Positions 56,774-64,000 of a stretch of DNA of 64,000 nucleotides are shown piece after piece (the first letter of the stretch is position 1; each line of letters starts with the position of its first letter). The DNA is from Bradyrhizobium sp. CB1650. Its GTDB lineage: Bacteria; Pseudomonadota; Alphaproteobacteria; Rhizobiales; Xanthobacteraceae. The position numbers and the translations under genes were made by a program. Below the pieces are notes generated by a model. The model made no database searches. It saw nothing but the letters and a program-made list of their open reading frames with translations, and had not been told where the DNA came from. The stretch covers positions 7,717,501 through 7,781,500 of the forward strand of contig NZ_CP121695.1 in assembly GCF_029761915.1 (NCBI RefSeq). The letters run 5' to 3'.

Positions 56774-56921
56774 TATCATTTTAGCTGACGCGTGCAAGAT
56801 TAAACTTGAGCGGCCCACCGGCTTTATCGAAGCCGATGAGGCGAGCTTGAAACGGACGCGCGCGGAGGCCGGATAATGGCGGCCCCCTCGATCGAACCGG
56901 ATCAACGCAAGACTAAACCAC

Positions 56922-58157
56922 CTATCGCACCCGATAAGGGGCGGCTGAAATTCGGGGCGCGCGACCCGCGACGAGGTCGGATATGATCGCCGCGGTCATA
57001 GGGGCCCCGCTGATGCCCATGTGGCCATGGCCAGTGGCGAACAGGATAGTCGCGTGCCTTGGATGAGGACCGATGATGGGCAGGCTGTCTGGCGTTGAGG
57101 GCCTTACGCCCATCCAGTCAGTTACTTTGGCAATGGATATGTCCGGCAGCATTGCGCGGGCATATGCTTGCAGCTTTTTGCTTTGCTTTGGGTCACGCGG
57201 CGCATTGGGTACGTCGAATTCGGCGATACCCACGATTCGCAGCCCCTCGTCGAGTGGCGTGGCAACGAAGGCCGAGGCTGCATCGGTTACGGGTCGGCTG
57301 ATCGCACTGGAAATACCGGGCATAGTAATGTGGTAGCCACGCTCGCTCGCCAGCGACAGGGAAATTCCGAGGGAGCGCGCCAGATCGCGGCTGGCGATAC
57401 CAGCTGCGATAACCGCTATGTCGCAGTGATGGGCCCCGCTGCTGGTCTGCAGCGTTACACCTTCGGTGCCGGGCTCTATAGATTGGACCCGCGCCACCCG
57501 AAGTGAAACTCCAAGCGTGCCGGCTCGATCCATCATCCCCTCCACCAGCGCCCGGGGTGAAATGACGTGGCCACTACCTGGAAAGAAGATCCCGCGCTTG
57601 TAATCCTGCGACAAGGCTGGCTCTAACTCGCGAAGCTGGTCGGCGTTGAGGCTCTCAAACGCGACGCCATGCTTTCTCCGCAGACTTTCCACCAGCATGT
57701 CCAGGGCGGTTAGTGATTGATCGCGCCAGACGTGGAGAGCACCGCTGGGGCGGAACAGCCGTTTCCACTCAGAGTCGCCGAGCATATCGCGATAGAGGGA
57801 AGCACAGGGCTGGTTCAGAGCGTGCAGGGCCGCATACACCGTCTCCCAAGACTCGAGCCGTCCGGTGCGCAGGAAACGAATGAGCCATGGAAGGGTACTG
57901 GGCAGCTCACGCGGGGCGAGGCGCACTGGGCCGTTAGTATCAGCAAACCAGCGAAGCGCACGCCACAGAACACCAGGATGAGCCATGGGAAAAGCTGATC
58001 CCGCATTGTATTGGGCTCCGTTGCCCCAGGAGCAGCCATAACCTACCCGGCCCTCCTCTACCACGGTGACGCGGTGCCCTTCCCGGGCCAGCATGAGCGC
58101 GCAGCTTACGCCAACTACGCCGCCGCCAACGACGGCAACCGTGCGAGGTTCAGCCAT
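56922..58157 (-). CDS. FAD-dependent D-amino-acid dehydrogenase (cis-4-hydroxy-D-proline type)
   Basis: 411 residues from the ATG at 58157, chosen because GGAGAC lies 7 bases upstream; a longer frame opens at 58211. DadA-like: VAVVGGGVVGVSCALMLARE, GYGCSWGNGAQYNAGSAFPM, LSQDYKRGIFFPGSGHVISP, and the C-terminal DWMGVRPSTPDSLPIIGPHP with FATGHGHMGISGAP. In the pathway it oxidises cis-4-hydroxy-D-proline to 1-pyrroline-4-hydroxy-2-carboxylate. It is a single polypeptide, like HypO of sinorhizobia rather than the three-subunit LhpBEF of pseudomonads. Furthest upstream gene of the locus. Confidence 0.9.
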   Translation of the reverse strand: MAEPRTVAVVGGGVVGVSCALMLAREGHRVTVVEEGRVGYGCSWGNGAQYNAGSAFPMAHPGVLWRALRWFADTNGPVRLAPRELPSTLPWLIRFLRTGRLESWETVYAALHALNQPCASLYRDMLGDSEWKRLFRPSGALHVWRDQSLTALDMLVESLRRKHGVAFESLNADQLRELEPALSQDYKRGIFFPGSGHVISPRALVEGMMDRAGTLGVSLRVARVQSIEPGTEGVTLQTSSGAHHCDIAVIAAGIASRDLARSLGISLSLASERGYHITMPGISSAISRPVTDAASAFVATPLDEGLRIVGIAEFDVPNAPRDPKQSKKLQAYARAMLPDISIAKVTDWMGVRPSTPDSLPIIGPHPRHATILFATGHGHMGISGAPMTAAIISDLVAGRAPRISAAPYRVR

Positions 58158-58325
58158 GCGATGTCTCCTGTCCAAGCCGACTCGCGACTGAGGCCCGATG
58201 CGCCCGCTCATTGCCGAGATGTGGGCTAATCTTCGCGGTCACTCTGACTACCCGGGATTGATCTAGTTCATTCAGCGATATTTCGCAGATTGCCATGATA
58301 CAAACACATCCAATGGAGGGATTCA

Positions 58326-58574
58326 ATGGCGTTTGCGACCTCGGGACCTTGCCTCAGAAATGGCCGAGGCGGAGCACGACCGGACGGCTCTCAGCGCCTG
58401 AAGTCCCACGGTTCTGGTCCGGTGAGGTTCAAGAATTACGATCGGTGGAGTCTCAAGTGGCAGGAGAGTGCGAATGAGCGTCCCCCTCGATCGCAACAGG
58501 GTGGCGGAGCCAGTCCTGCTCTCGTTCAGGGCTCAATGAAAGAGCCGCTGAAGCAGCGGCACGCATCGGAATGA
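58326..58574 (+). CDS. Small hypothetical protein
   Basis: 82 codons with GGAGGG about 8 bases before ATG. No recognised domain; rich in Gly, Arg and Ser. It may be spurious: composition and short length give little support beyond the ribosome site. Confidence 0.25.
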   Translation: MAFATSGPCLRNGRGGARPDGSQRLKSHGSGPVRFKNYDRWSLKWQESANERPPRSQQGGGASPALVQGSMKEPLKQRHASE

Positions 58575-58949
58575 CTCCTGAAAACATCGGTCACAGGCAA
58601 CTCACCAGGACGCCGCGACCACCCCGCTCAAATTTCGGGATCTTCGCTGGGCGATCGCAGCGCCCCCGGCATTGAACCCTCCGCCCAGCGGTAGAGAACT
58701 GATCATCAAGCCGTCGCTCGCATCGGTTGCCCTCCGAGACGAAGAATGGGTTGGACATGCGCGGATCAGTCTTCCGACTGAGCAGGTTACAGGCCGCAAT
58801 GCGAGCATCCCGCGTATCAAACGGGGCGAGGTGGCCATTGTGACGATCATGAAATTCGGTTCGAAAGAAATTGGGAAAAGCAACGCGTTTTCGAAATCGA
58901 TGTATGTTGCATAGCCCCATTCGAAGACCCGTCCTGTTGACCAGTCTAG

Positions 58950-59300
58950 ACATCAACTTGAAACCCAGATCGATCTCTGATGCGGGATAGCCACCTCCGA
59001 GTCCCCAATTCTCCGCCGGCACTTCAAGCGGGATGATCTTGATTTCAGTCGCCGGAATACCGAACCCGGAGAGATTCGTGACGAGTCCCTTATAGAGCGC
59101 GCGTTTTGCTTCAAGTAATCGGCCCGAGAACATCACCACCTCAATACGAGTGTAGTGCTCGGAACGACCGGTCAGGACGATCCGAGCGGCAGCATCGCTG
59201 ATGTCGAGGACTGCATCACGATCGTATTCAGGTATCTTCAGCGCAGAGAGGAGCGTTGACTGGACGGCTTCGATAATCTTCTGCTCGCTCCCACTTGCCC
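58950..59300 (-). pseudogene. Tautomerase-family remnant
   Basis: The minus strand reads RIVLTGRSEHYTRIEVVMFS, GRLLEAKRALYKGLVTNLSG and IKIIPLEVPAENWGLGGGYP, as in 4-oxalocrotonate-tautomerase-like proteins (KKALYK, ENW motif). The N-terminal catalytic Pro region is not intact, and the 3' end runs on into unrelated frames (to 58591) without the usual stop. A further unrecognised fragment (DASDGLMISSLPLGGGFNAG) lies at 58700-58610. Confidence 0.55.
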
Positions 59301-59423
59301 AGCCGCCCGTCGTGATCCGTGTACTTCCCCTTGAGCGGCTCGGCGTCGGATGTTTCAGCCTTAAGCAGGGAAGCTAGTATCTCCACTCTCAGAGCGCTGT
59401 TCGTACAAGGCGCTTCGTTCCTT

Positions 59424-59984
59424 TCAAAATGTTGGCGGCGAGCACGCGCTCACGACCTCGCATGGCTCTCCTCCGATGCACCTGAATCGATGCGGCAGAC
59501 GGCTAGAGAAATAATATGCATCGCCAGGGCCAAGTACGCGCCGTTGATCTTCAACCGTGATCTCCAAGCGTCCCTTGATGATAATACCACCTTCTTCACC
59601 GGCGTGAGTGAGTCTAACCTTCCCCGTATCGGATCCTGGCGTGTATGTTTCCTTCAGAATCTGAATTGAACGACCAACCATACTGCTTCCAATCTGAAGG
59701 TAAGAAATTCCGCCTTTGCCGATTTCCGTGAGCTCTTTGTTCCTGAAGAAGATCTGCTCCCTGCCCGCGTCTGTCCGCGAAAAGAAATCAGCAACGCTGA
59801 TCGGAATCGCGTCCAATATGCGTTTAAGTGCTCCCACTGATGGATTAGTCTGCCCGGATTCAATCAAGGAGATGGTTGAGTTCACTACGCCGGCCCTTTT
59901 TGCAAGCGCGCGCTGTGAGAGCCGATTATGCTGTCTGACCTGACGGAGGCGAGCACCGATTTGTTCGTTGAGACAACCAGTCAT
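59424..59984 (-). CDS. XRE-family regulator with C-terminal cupin domain
   Basis: 186 residues from the ATG at 59984 (a second ATG at 60017 adds 11). Helix-turn-helix in residues 8-65: LRQVRQHNRLSQRALAKRAG and NSTISLIESGQTNPSVGALK. The cupin is at residues 105-185 (KVRLTHAGEEGGIIIKGRLE, VLGPGDAYYFSSRLPHRFRC). PuuR-like layout, typical of repressors of amine or amino-acid catabolism that sense a ligand in the cupin. Target unknown; possibly the nearby hydroxyproline genes or the lost tautomerase operon. Confidence 0.92.
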   Translation of the reverse strand: MTGCLNEQIGARLRQVRQHNRLSQRALAKRAGVVNSTISLIESGQTNPSVGALKRILDAIPISVADFFSRTDAGREQIFFRNKELTEIGKGGISYLQIGSSMVGRSIQILKETYTPGSDTGKVRLTHAGEEGGIIIKGRLEITVEDQRRVLGPGDAYYFSSRLPHRFRCIGGEPCEVVSACSPPTF

Positions 59985-60017
59985 GCTAGCTGCGCCACCG
60001 CAATAGGTTAACGGCAC

Positions 60018-60430
60018 GACAACGTGAGTTCAGAAACAAGACTTCGCAGTGACGTGTCAAGCAGCCGGAGTTGTGGGTCCGCAATTGCTTTGGGCGGGTA
60101 CATGAGAGAGCCAATGTTTGCGACGCCATCAACTGAGCATAGCCAAGTTTAAAGCCGAAAATCTCTAATCGGGCTGCAATTTTGCAGAAATCCGGCGGTC
60201 ATCGGGGCGCTCTCCCTGCAATCACGCAAACATTGCGGAAACGCTTGGCGTACATTTTCGCTGACGAAATCCTACGTGTTTCGCTAGTCGGTGAGGCCAA
60301 CGTTCGCGTTGGCACCACCGATTGTCTTGCCATGGTCCGGCTCGCCTCGCCTCGGCTGAAACCGCGCGATTGTGAGTCTACGGTCTAGCACTACTTTGGC
60401 AGAATCTATTTGCGCCAGTGTTTTTCAGGG
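60018..60430. other. 410-bp gap between regulator and IS701 remnant
   Basis: Only short frames; no gene recognised. Presumably contains the promoter of the XRE regulator. Confidence 0.4.
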
Positions 60431-60431
60431 A

Positions 60432-61370
60432 TTAGTTTTCGGCAGTATGGGCACTGCTGAGACGGCGGCCGAAGGATGAGATCGACGATGGAGTGACGTA
60501 CCGCGGGCATGGTTGGCTGAGGCGGAGGCCCGTTGATTCTTTTTTTTCCGCCCCGCGTATGCGAGGCGACGGTGTTGCAAGAAGGTATAGGCGATCATGG
60601 TCATTAGGGCGTGACGATGAAGACCTTGCCATGATCGCCCTTCGAAGTGATCAAGTCCAAGCTTCTCTTTCAGCTGCTGATGCGCCTGCTCGCAAATCCA
60701 GCGTGCCTTGATGGTGGCGGCAAGTGTGCGCAGATCCGTCGCCGCGGGCAGGTTGGCGAGATAGTATTTCTTCTCCCCTGAGGCACGTTGCTCGCCAATG
60801 AGCCAGGCTTCGTCGCCCGGGAGATCCTGCTGACCCTTATCCCATATCCGCTGCGGAGGTCCGTCGGCGGTGCGGACACGGCACGCGAGCGCGCTTCAAA
60901 CGAGACACGTCGCTTGTCCAACTGTCAGGCAGAAAGAGACGTAACGCGACCATCGCTGGCACTTCACCGCGCGCAAGCGTTAAAAACACCAGCGTTTGGC
61001 AATTTGCCGTTTTACCGAGAGCCGACGCGTATTGTGCCGCAACACCGACCGAGCGCTCACCCTTCTTCGGCAGTGAGGTATCATCAATAACCAGCACCGC
61101 ATCGCGGCCGCCGACAAGTCGGTCTGCCTGGTTGAGCAGCTCTGTTTCCAGGAGCGTCGCGTCCCAGACACCGTCCGCAATGAAATGGTGCAACTGGTCG
61201 TAGTTGCTCGTGGCAAGGCGTTCCGCCATCGGCTGAACGCTCTTGCGATCGCCCGGACCGATCAATCCCGCAACCTACAGAGGACGCATTCGCTGCCGGG
61301 TCTTATGACCCAGTCGGTCCAAGAACGGCGTCAACCAGCGTTCGAGTTCGTCTTCCCATCCCGGCATGGT
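60432..61370 (-). pseudogene. IS701-family transposase remnant
   Basis: It starts at about 61367 with MPGWEDELERWLTPFLDRLG, then a TAG stop (RMRPL-stop-VAGLIGPGDRKSV). It continues LHHFIADGVWDATLLETELL, AVLVIDDTSLPKKGERSVGV and CQTLVFLTLARGEVPAMVAL. After a deletion and frame changes the C-terminus reads [20 protein letters not shown] and [13 protein letters not shown]. Nonsense codon, internal deletion and frameshifts make it inactive. Confidence 0.8.
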
Positions 61371-61778
61371 CAGCCCTCCAAGAGCCGACCACCCATGAAT
61401 CATTGAAAAATTGATTCGGGAATCTTGAGGGTTCTGTGAGGTCGCGGGGCAAAGGCCAGCCGCGCGCTCTGTCGGAACGTGCGACCTCATAGAAGCCGGA
61501 TTGAACGAAGGCGCGGAGTTGTGGGCGCTATGGCGATAGTGCAGCCAGTGCGGCTGCGGAGAAGGCGCGCCTGTGGTCGCCGCACGCCGCCAAGACAATC
61601 AGCTGATGTGAGCGACCGCATTGATCGGGCCAAGAGCGCGAGGCCGCGAGCGATTTGCTGTGCTGGAATGCGCGGCCGAACGATCGGCGGGATGTTCGGT
61701 GACGAGCGCGGCCACGGCGACATCGGACGTTGCCACCGAGAAGGTGATCACGGAAGGGGTGGATGGTGCAGGCGCTGG
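61371..61778. other. 400-bp stretch between IS701 and IS91 units
   Basis: No recognised coding sequence. It may hold the terminus of the IS91 unit, but no characteristic end sequence was identified. Confidence 0.35.
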
Positions 61779-62957
61779 TCATGACGTGTCACAACGAAAC
61801 GGATGGTCGCGCGCGCCGGCTCGCAGGACGACGTCGACGCGCCGCATGGTACCGCCGCAAGGTGGGCAGGCGGGGATCTCGCATTTGACGAGGGGATCAT
61901 CGCCGGCTTCTTGATCAGCCGGAGCGTTGCGGACGTCAAGGAGTTGACGGCAGAGAGCGATTTTATCGTTGCGTCCGCCATTGGCGAGGAAGCCATAGTG
62001 GCGAATGCGATGGAAGCCGTCCGGGAGGGCGTGCAGGAGAAAGCGCCGCATGAACTCACCGGCATCAAGCGTCATCACCTTGGCTTTGCTATTCTGCCGA
62101 TAGTCCTTCCAGGAAAAGCTCACCTTACCATCGGCGAGCGAGATCAGCCGGCTGTTGGCGATGGCGACGCGATGCGTATAGCGGCCGAGATAAGCCAGCA
62201 CCTGTTCGGGCCCGCCGAATGGCGGCTTGGCGTAGACGACCCAGTTGGTCCGTCGGAGCTGATCGAGCCGCTGGGTGAACGCGGCCGGATCGGCGAGGTG
62301 GGCGAGATCAGCAAAAAAGCCTAACTGGCCAGCCGCGAAGGCAGCTTGCAGCTCTTGCAGAAACAGGCGGCGGAATAGCCGGGAGAGGACGCGGACCGGC
62401 AGGAAGAAGCCAGGCCGGCAAGCGATCCAGCGTGTGCCGTCGAGCGAAGGTCCACCACCAGGCACGACACAGTGGACATGCGGATGGTATTGCAGAGTCT
62501 GGCCCCAGCTATGGAGGACGGCAGTCACGCCGAGCTGGGCACCGAGATGCTTGGGATCGGCCGCGATGGTGGTGAGCGTCTCCGCCGCGCAGCGGAACAG
62601 GATGGCATAGACCACCGCCTTGTTCTGGAAAGCAATCTCTCTGGCCGGCGCCGGCAAGGTGAAGACGACGTGGAAGTATGGCACGGGAAGGAGTTCGGCC
62701 TGCCGCTCGGCAAGCCATTGCGCGCGCGCCGCGCCCTGGCACTTCGGACAGTGCCGACTGCGACAGGAGTTGTAGGCGATGCGCGTCGCGCCGCAGTCGT
62801 CGCATTGCTCGACATGGCCGCCGAGCACCGCCGTCCGGCACGCGGTGATGGCGCCCATCACGCGTCGCTCGACGCGGCCGAGATGGCCGGCATGCGCCAG
62901 TCGAAAAGCTTCGCCGTGGCGGCGGAATATGTCCGCCACCTCCAAAGCCGGACCCAT
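61779..62957 (-). CDS. IS91-family transposase (Y2-type, zinc-finger)
   Basis: 392 residues, intact. The N-terminal zinc-binding module is CDDCGATRIAYNSCRSRHCP followed by KCQ. The catalytic domain includes PYFHVVFTLPAPAREIAFQN, HPHVHCVVPGGGPSLDG (HUH-like His pair) and YLGRYTHRVAIANSRLISL (Tyr). IS91-type enzymes move by rolling-circle transposition and can mobilise flanking DNA. The tyrosine recombinase gene 8 bp upstream is its usual companion in rhizobial IS91-like units, but it is truncated. Confidence 0.92.
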   Translation of the reverse strand: MGPALEVADIFRRHGEAFRLAHAGHLGRVERRVMGAITACRTAVLGGHVEQCDDCGATRIAYNSCRSRHCPKCQGAARAQWLAERQAELLPVPYFHVVFTLPAPAREIAFQNKAVVYAILFRCAAETLTTIAADPKHLGAQLGVTAVLHSWGQTLQYHPHVHCVVPGGGPSLDGTRWIACRPGFFLPVRVLSRLFRRLFLQELQAAFAAGQLGFFADLAHLADPAAFTQRLDQLRRTNWVVYAKPPFGGPEQVLAYLGRYTHRVAIANSRLISLADGKVSFSWKDYRQNSKAKVMTLDAGEFMRRFLLHALPDGFHRIRHYGFLANGGRNDKIALCRQLLDVRNAPADQEAGDDPLVKCEIPACPPCGGTMRRVDVVLRAGARDHPFRCDTS

Positions 62958-62965
62958 GATCCCGG

Positions 62966-63285
62966 TCAGCTGGGCGGAACGATCTCCAATCGCAGCCGGT
63001 CAAGCGGACTCGGGGTCTGGCTGATCGTTTTGGTGGCGACTTGGGCGTAGCGTGCCGTGCTTTGCAAGCTGGCATGGCCGAGCAGCACCTGGATGACACG
63101 AATGTCGGCGCCGTTCTCCAGAAGATGGGTCGCAAAACTGTGCCGTAGTGTGTGCACCGTCACGCGCTTGTTCAGACCGGCTGCGATGTAGGCCGAGCGA
63201 CACGCGGCGTGCAGCACCGTCGCATCAAGCGGCCGCTCACTGTCGCGGCCAGGAAATAGCCAGCGTGTCGGTCGGGTTAGCCCGC
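62966..63285 (-). pseudogene. Tyrosine recombinase C-terminal part, cut by IS1380
   Basis: The minus strand holds [40 protein letters not shown] (HxxR), [20 protein letters not shown] (His and Tyr) and the end [10 protein letters not shown]. An open frame extends to 63496, but beyond about 63285 it reads through IS1380 DNA. The N-terminal half and first catalytic Arg are missing in this window. Confidence 0.75.
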
Positions 63286-64000
63286 ATTTCTCACAGTGTT
63301 GAGGCGCATCGGGGCGCGAATCAGCGAAAGTTCTTTTGCGAGAAGGACTTTGCGATGATTCAAGGAATGCCCCGATGCCGACAGAGTGTAGCGCAGAACG
63401 GTTTGATTTTGGAGTGGTGGAAGGCCGGGCTGTGGAAGCGGCCTTTGATGCTGGGCTGGTGACGTCGGATGCTGGAGCGCTGCTTCTGGGCGCCACCGAT
63501 CGAGCGATCGATCTGGTGGGGCGCTTTGCAGCTTGCTTTCGCGATCATCGCCGCGCGGACCTGATCGAGCATGCGGTCGAGACGTTGATCGGACAGCGGG
63601 TGTTTGGCATTGCGCTCGGCTACGAAGATCTCAACGACCATGATGAACTGCGGCACGATCCGCTGATGGCGGTGCTGGCGGGCAAGCTTGCGGCCCGGCG
63701 GCAGGACTGCGCACCGGTGGCCGGCAAGTCGACGCTGAACCGGTTGGAGCTGAGCCGCAGCGAGCCTTCGCGCTATCACAAGATCGCCTATGACGCGGCG
63801 GCGATCGAGGCGCTGCCGGTGACGCTGTTCCTGGAGGCCCACAAGCGACCGCCGGCGCAGATCATCCTCGATCTTGATGCCACCGACGACCCGCTACACG
63901 GCCATCAGGAGGGACGCTTCTTCCACGGCTACTAGGACTGCTACTGCTATCTGCCGCTGTACGTGTTCTGTGGCCGGCATCTGTCGGCAGCCAAGCTGCG
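63285..64000 (+). mobile_element. IS1380-family element, left part, runs past the window
   Basis: The transposase starts at 63336 or at the ATG 63375 ([20 protein letters not shown]). It continues [60 protein letters not shown] and IILDLDATDDPLHGHQEGRF, all typical of IS1380 with the first catalytic Asp in LDLDATDDP. A TAG at 63933-63935 follows FFHGY; the frame then continues DCYCYLPLYVFCGRHLSAAK to the edge. The family has a second Tyr codon there, so this is a nonsense mutation. The element cuts the IS91-linked recombinase gene. Confidence 0.85.

Overview
The window looks like accessory DNA from a GC-rich alphaproteobacterium, most likely a Bradyrhizobium-type symbiosis or genomic island. 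The reasons are the dense mix of IS families (ISAs1, IS630, IS4, IS256, IS110, two kinds of IS5, IS21, IS3, IS66, IS701, IS91, IS1380), the many decayed genes, and small islands of intact metabolic genes between them. I see no nod, nif or fix genes, no rRNA or tRNA, and no CRISPR array, so the genus is an inference. All family calls come from reading the sequence; no database search was run.

1-7.97 kb is almost entirely mobile-element wreckage. It includes an intact IS110 (3898-5694) sitting inside an IS256, an MFS gene cut by that IS256, a tyrosine-recombinase relic, and a decayed duplicate of the aldehyde dehydrogenase/mocR junction found intact at 50.6-51.1 kb. 7.99-24.5 kb carries intact, AT-richer genes: a glutamyl-tRNA reductase-like protein, an ornithine cyclodeaminase-family protein, a MATE exporter, a flavin monooxygenase, a glutathione-synthetase-like ATP-grasp ligase, an Fe(II)/2-oxoglutarate oxygenase and an EctB-like diaminobutyrate aminotransferase. 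The last two overlap by ATGA. Together they resemble a small, apparently undescribed pathway for a modified amino acid or short amide product. The middle of it was inverted: two inverted copies of an 828-bp IS5 element (10151-10978 and 16641-17468) have exchanged flanks, and undoing the inversion rebuilds an IS5-in-IS256-in-IS110 nest with exact target duplications.

24.5-35.7 kb is mostly relics (serine recombinase, TauD, a second flavin monooxygenase, HAD hydrolase, IS21, IS5, IS630, IS3, IS66). Two genes in it are intact: an MFS_3 exporter and a CmcJ/NvfI-family oxygenase. 35.7-44.9 kb is a catabolic island: SDR dehydrogenase, cupin, DUF2848 protein, FAD monooxygenase, acyl-CoA synthetase, Zn-ribbon/OB protein, thiolase, enoyl-CoA hydratase and LysR regulator. 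It suggests ring hydroxylation or CoA activation followed by beta-oxidation-like cleavage of an unknown (aromatic?) acid.

45.1-46.7 kb is an intact larger IS5-family element. It is followed by glutamate dehydrogenase and pyrroline-5-carboxylate-reductase-like pseudogenes. 49.4-58.2 kb is a complete hydroxyproline-degradation locus on the minus strand: MocR regulator, 2-oxoglutarate semialdehyde dehydrogenase, DapA-family deaminase, ABC ATPase, permease, racemase/epimerase, binding protein and D-amino-acid dehydrogenase. Imported trans-4-hydroxy-L-proline would be epimerised, oxidised, deaminated and oxidised to 2-oxoglutarate. The right end holds a tautomerase relic, a cupin-type XRE regulator, an IS701 relic, an IS91 unit whose recombinase gene is cut, and the start of an IS1380 with a nonsense codon that runs off the window.
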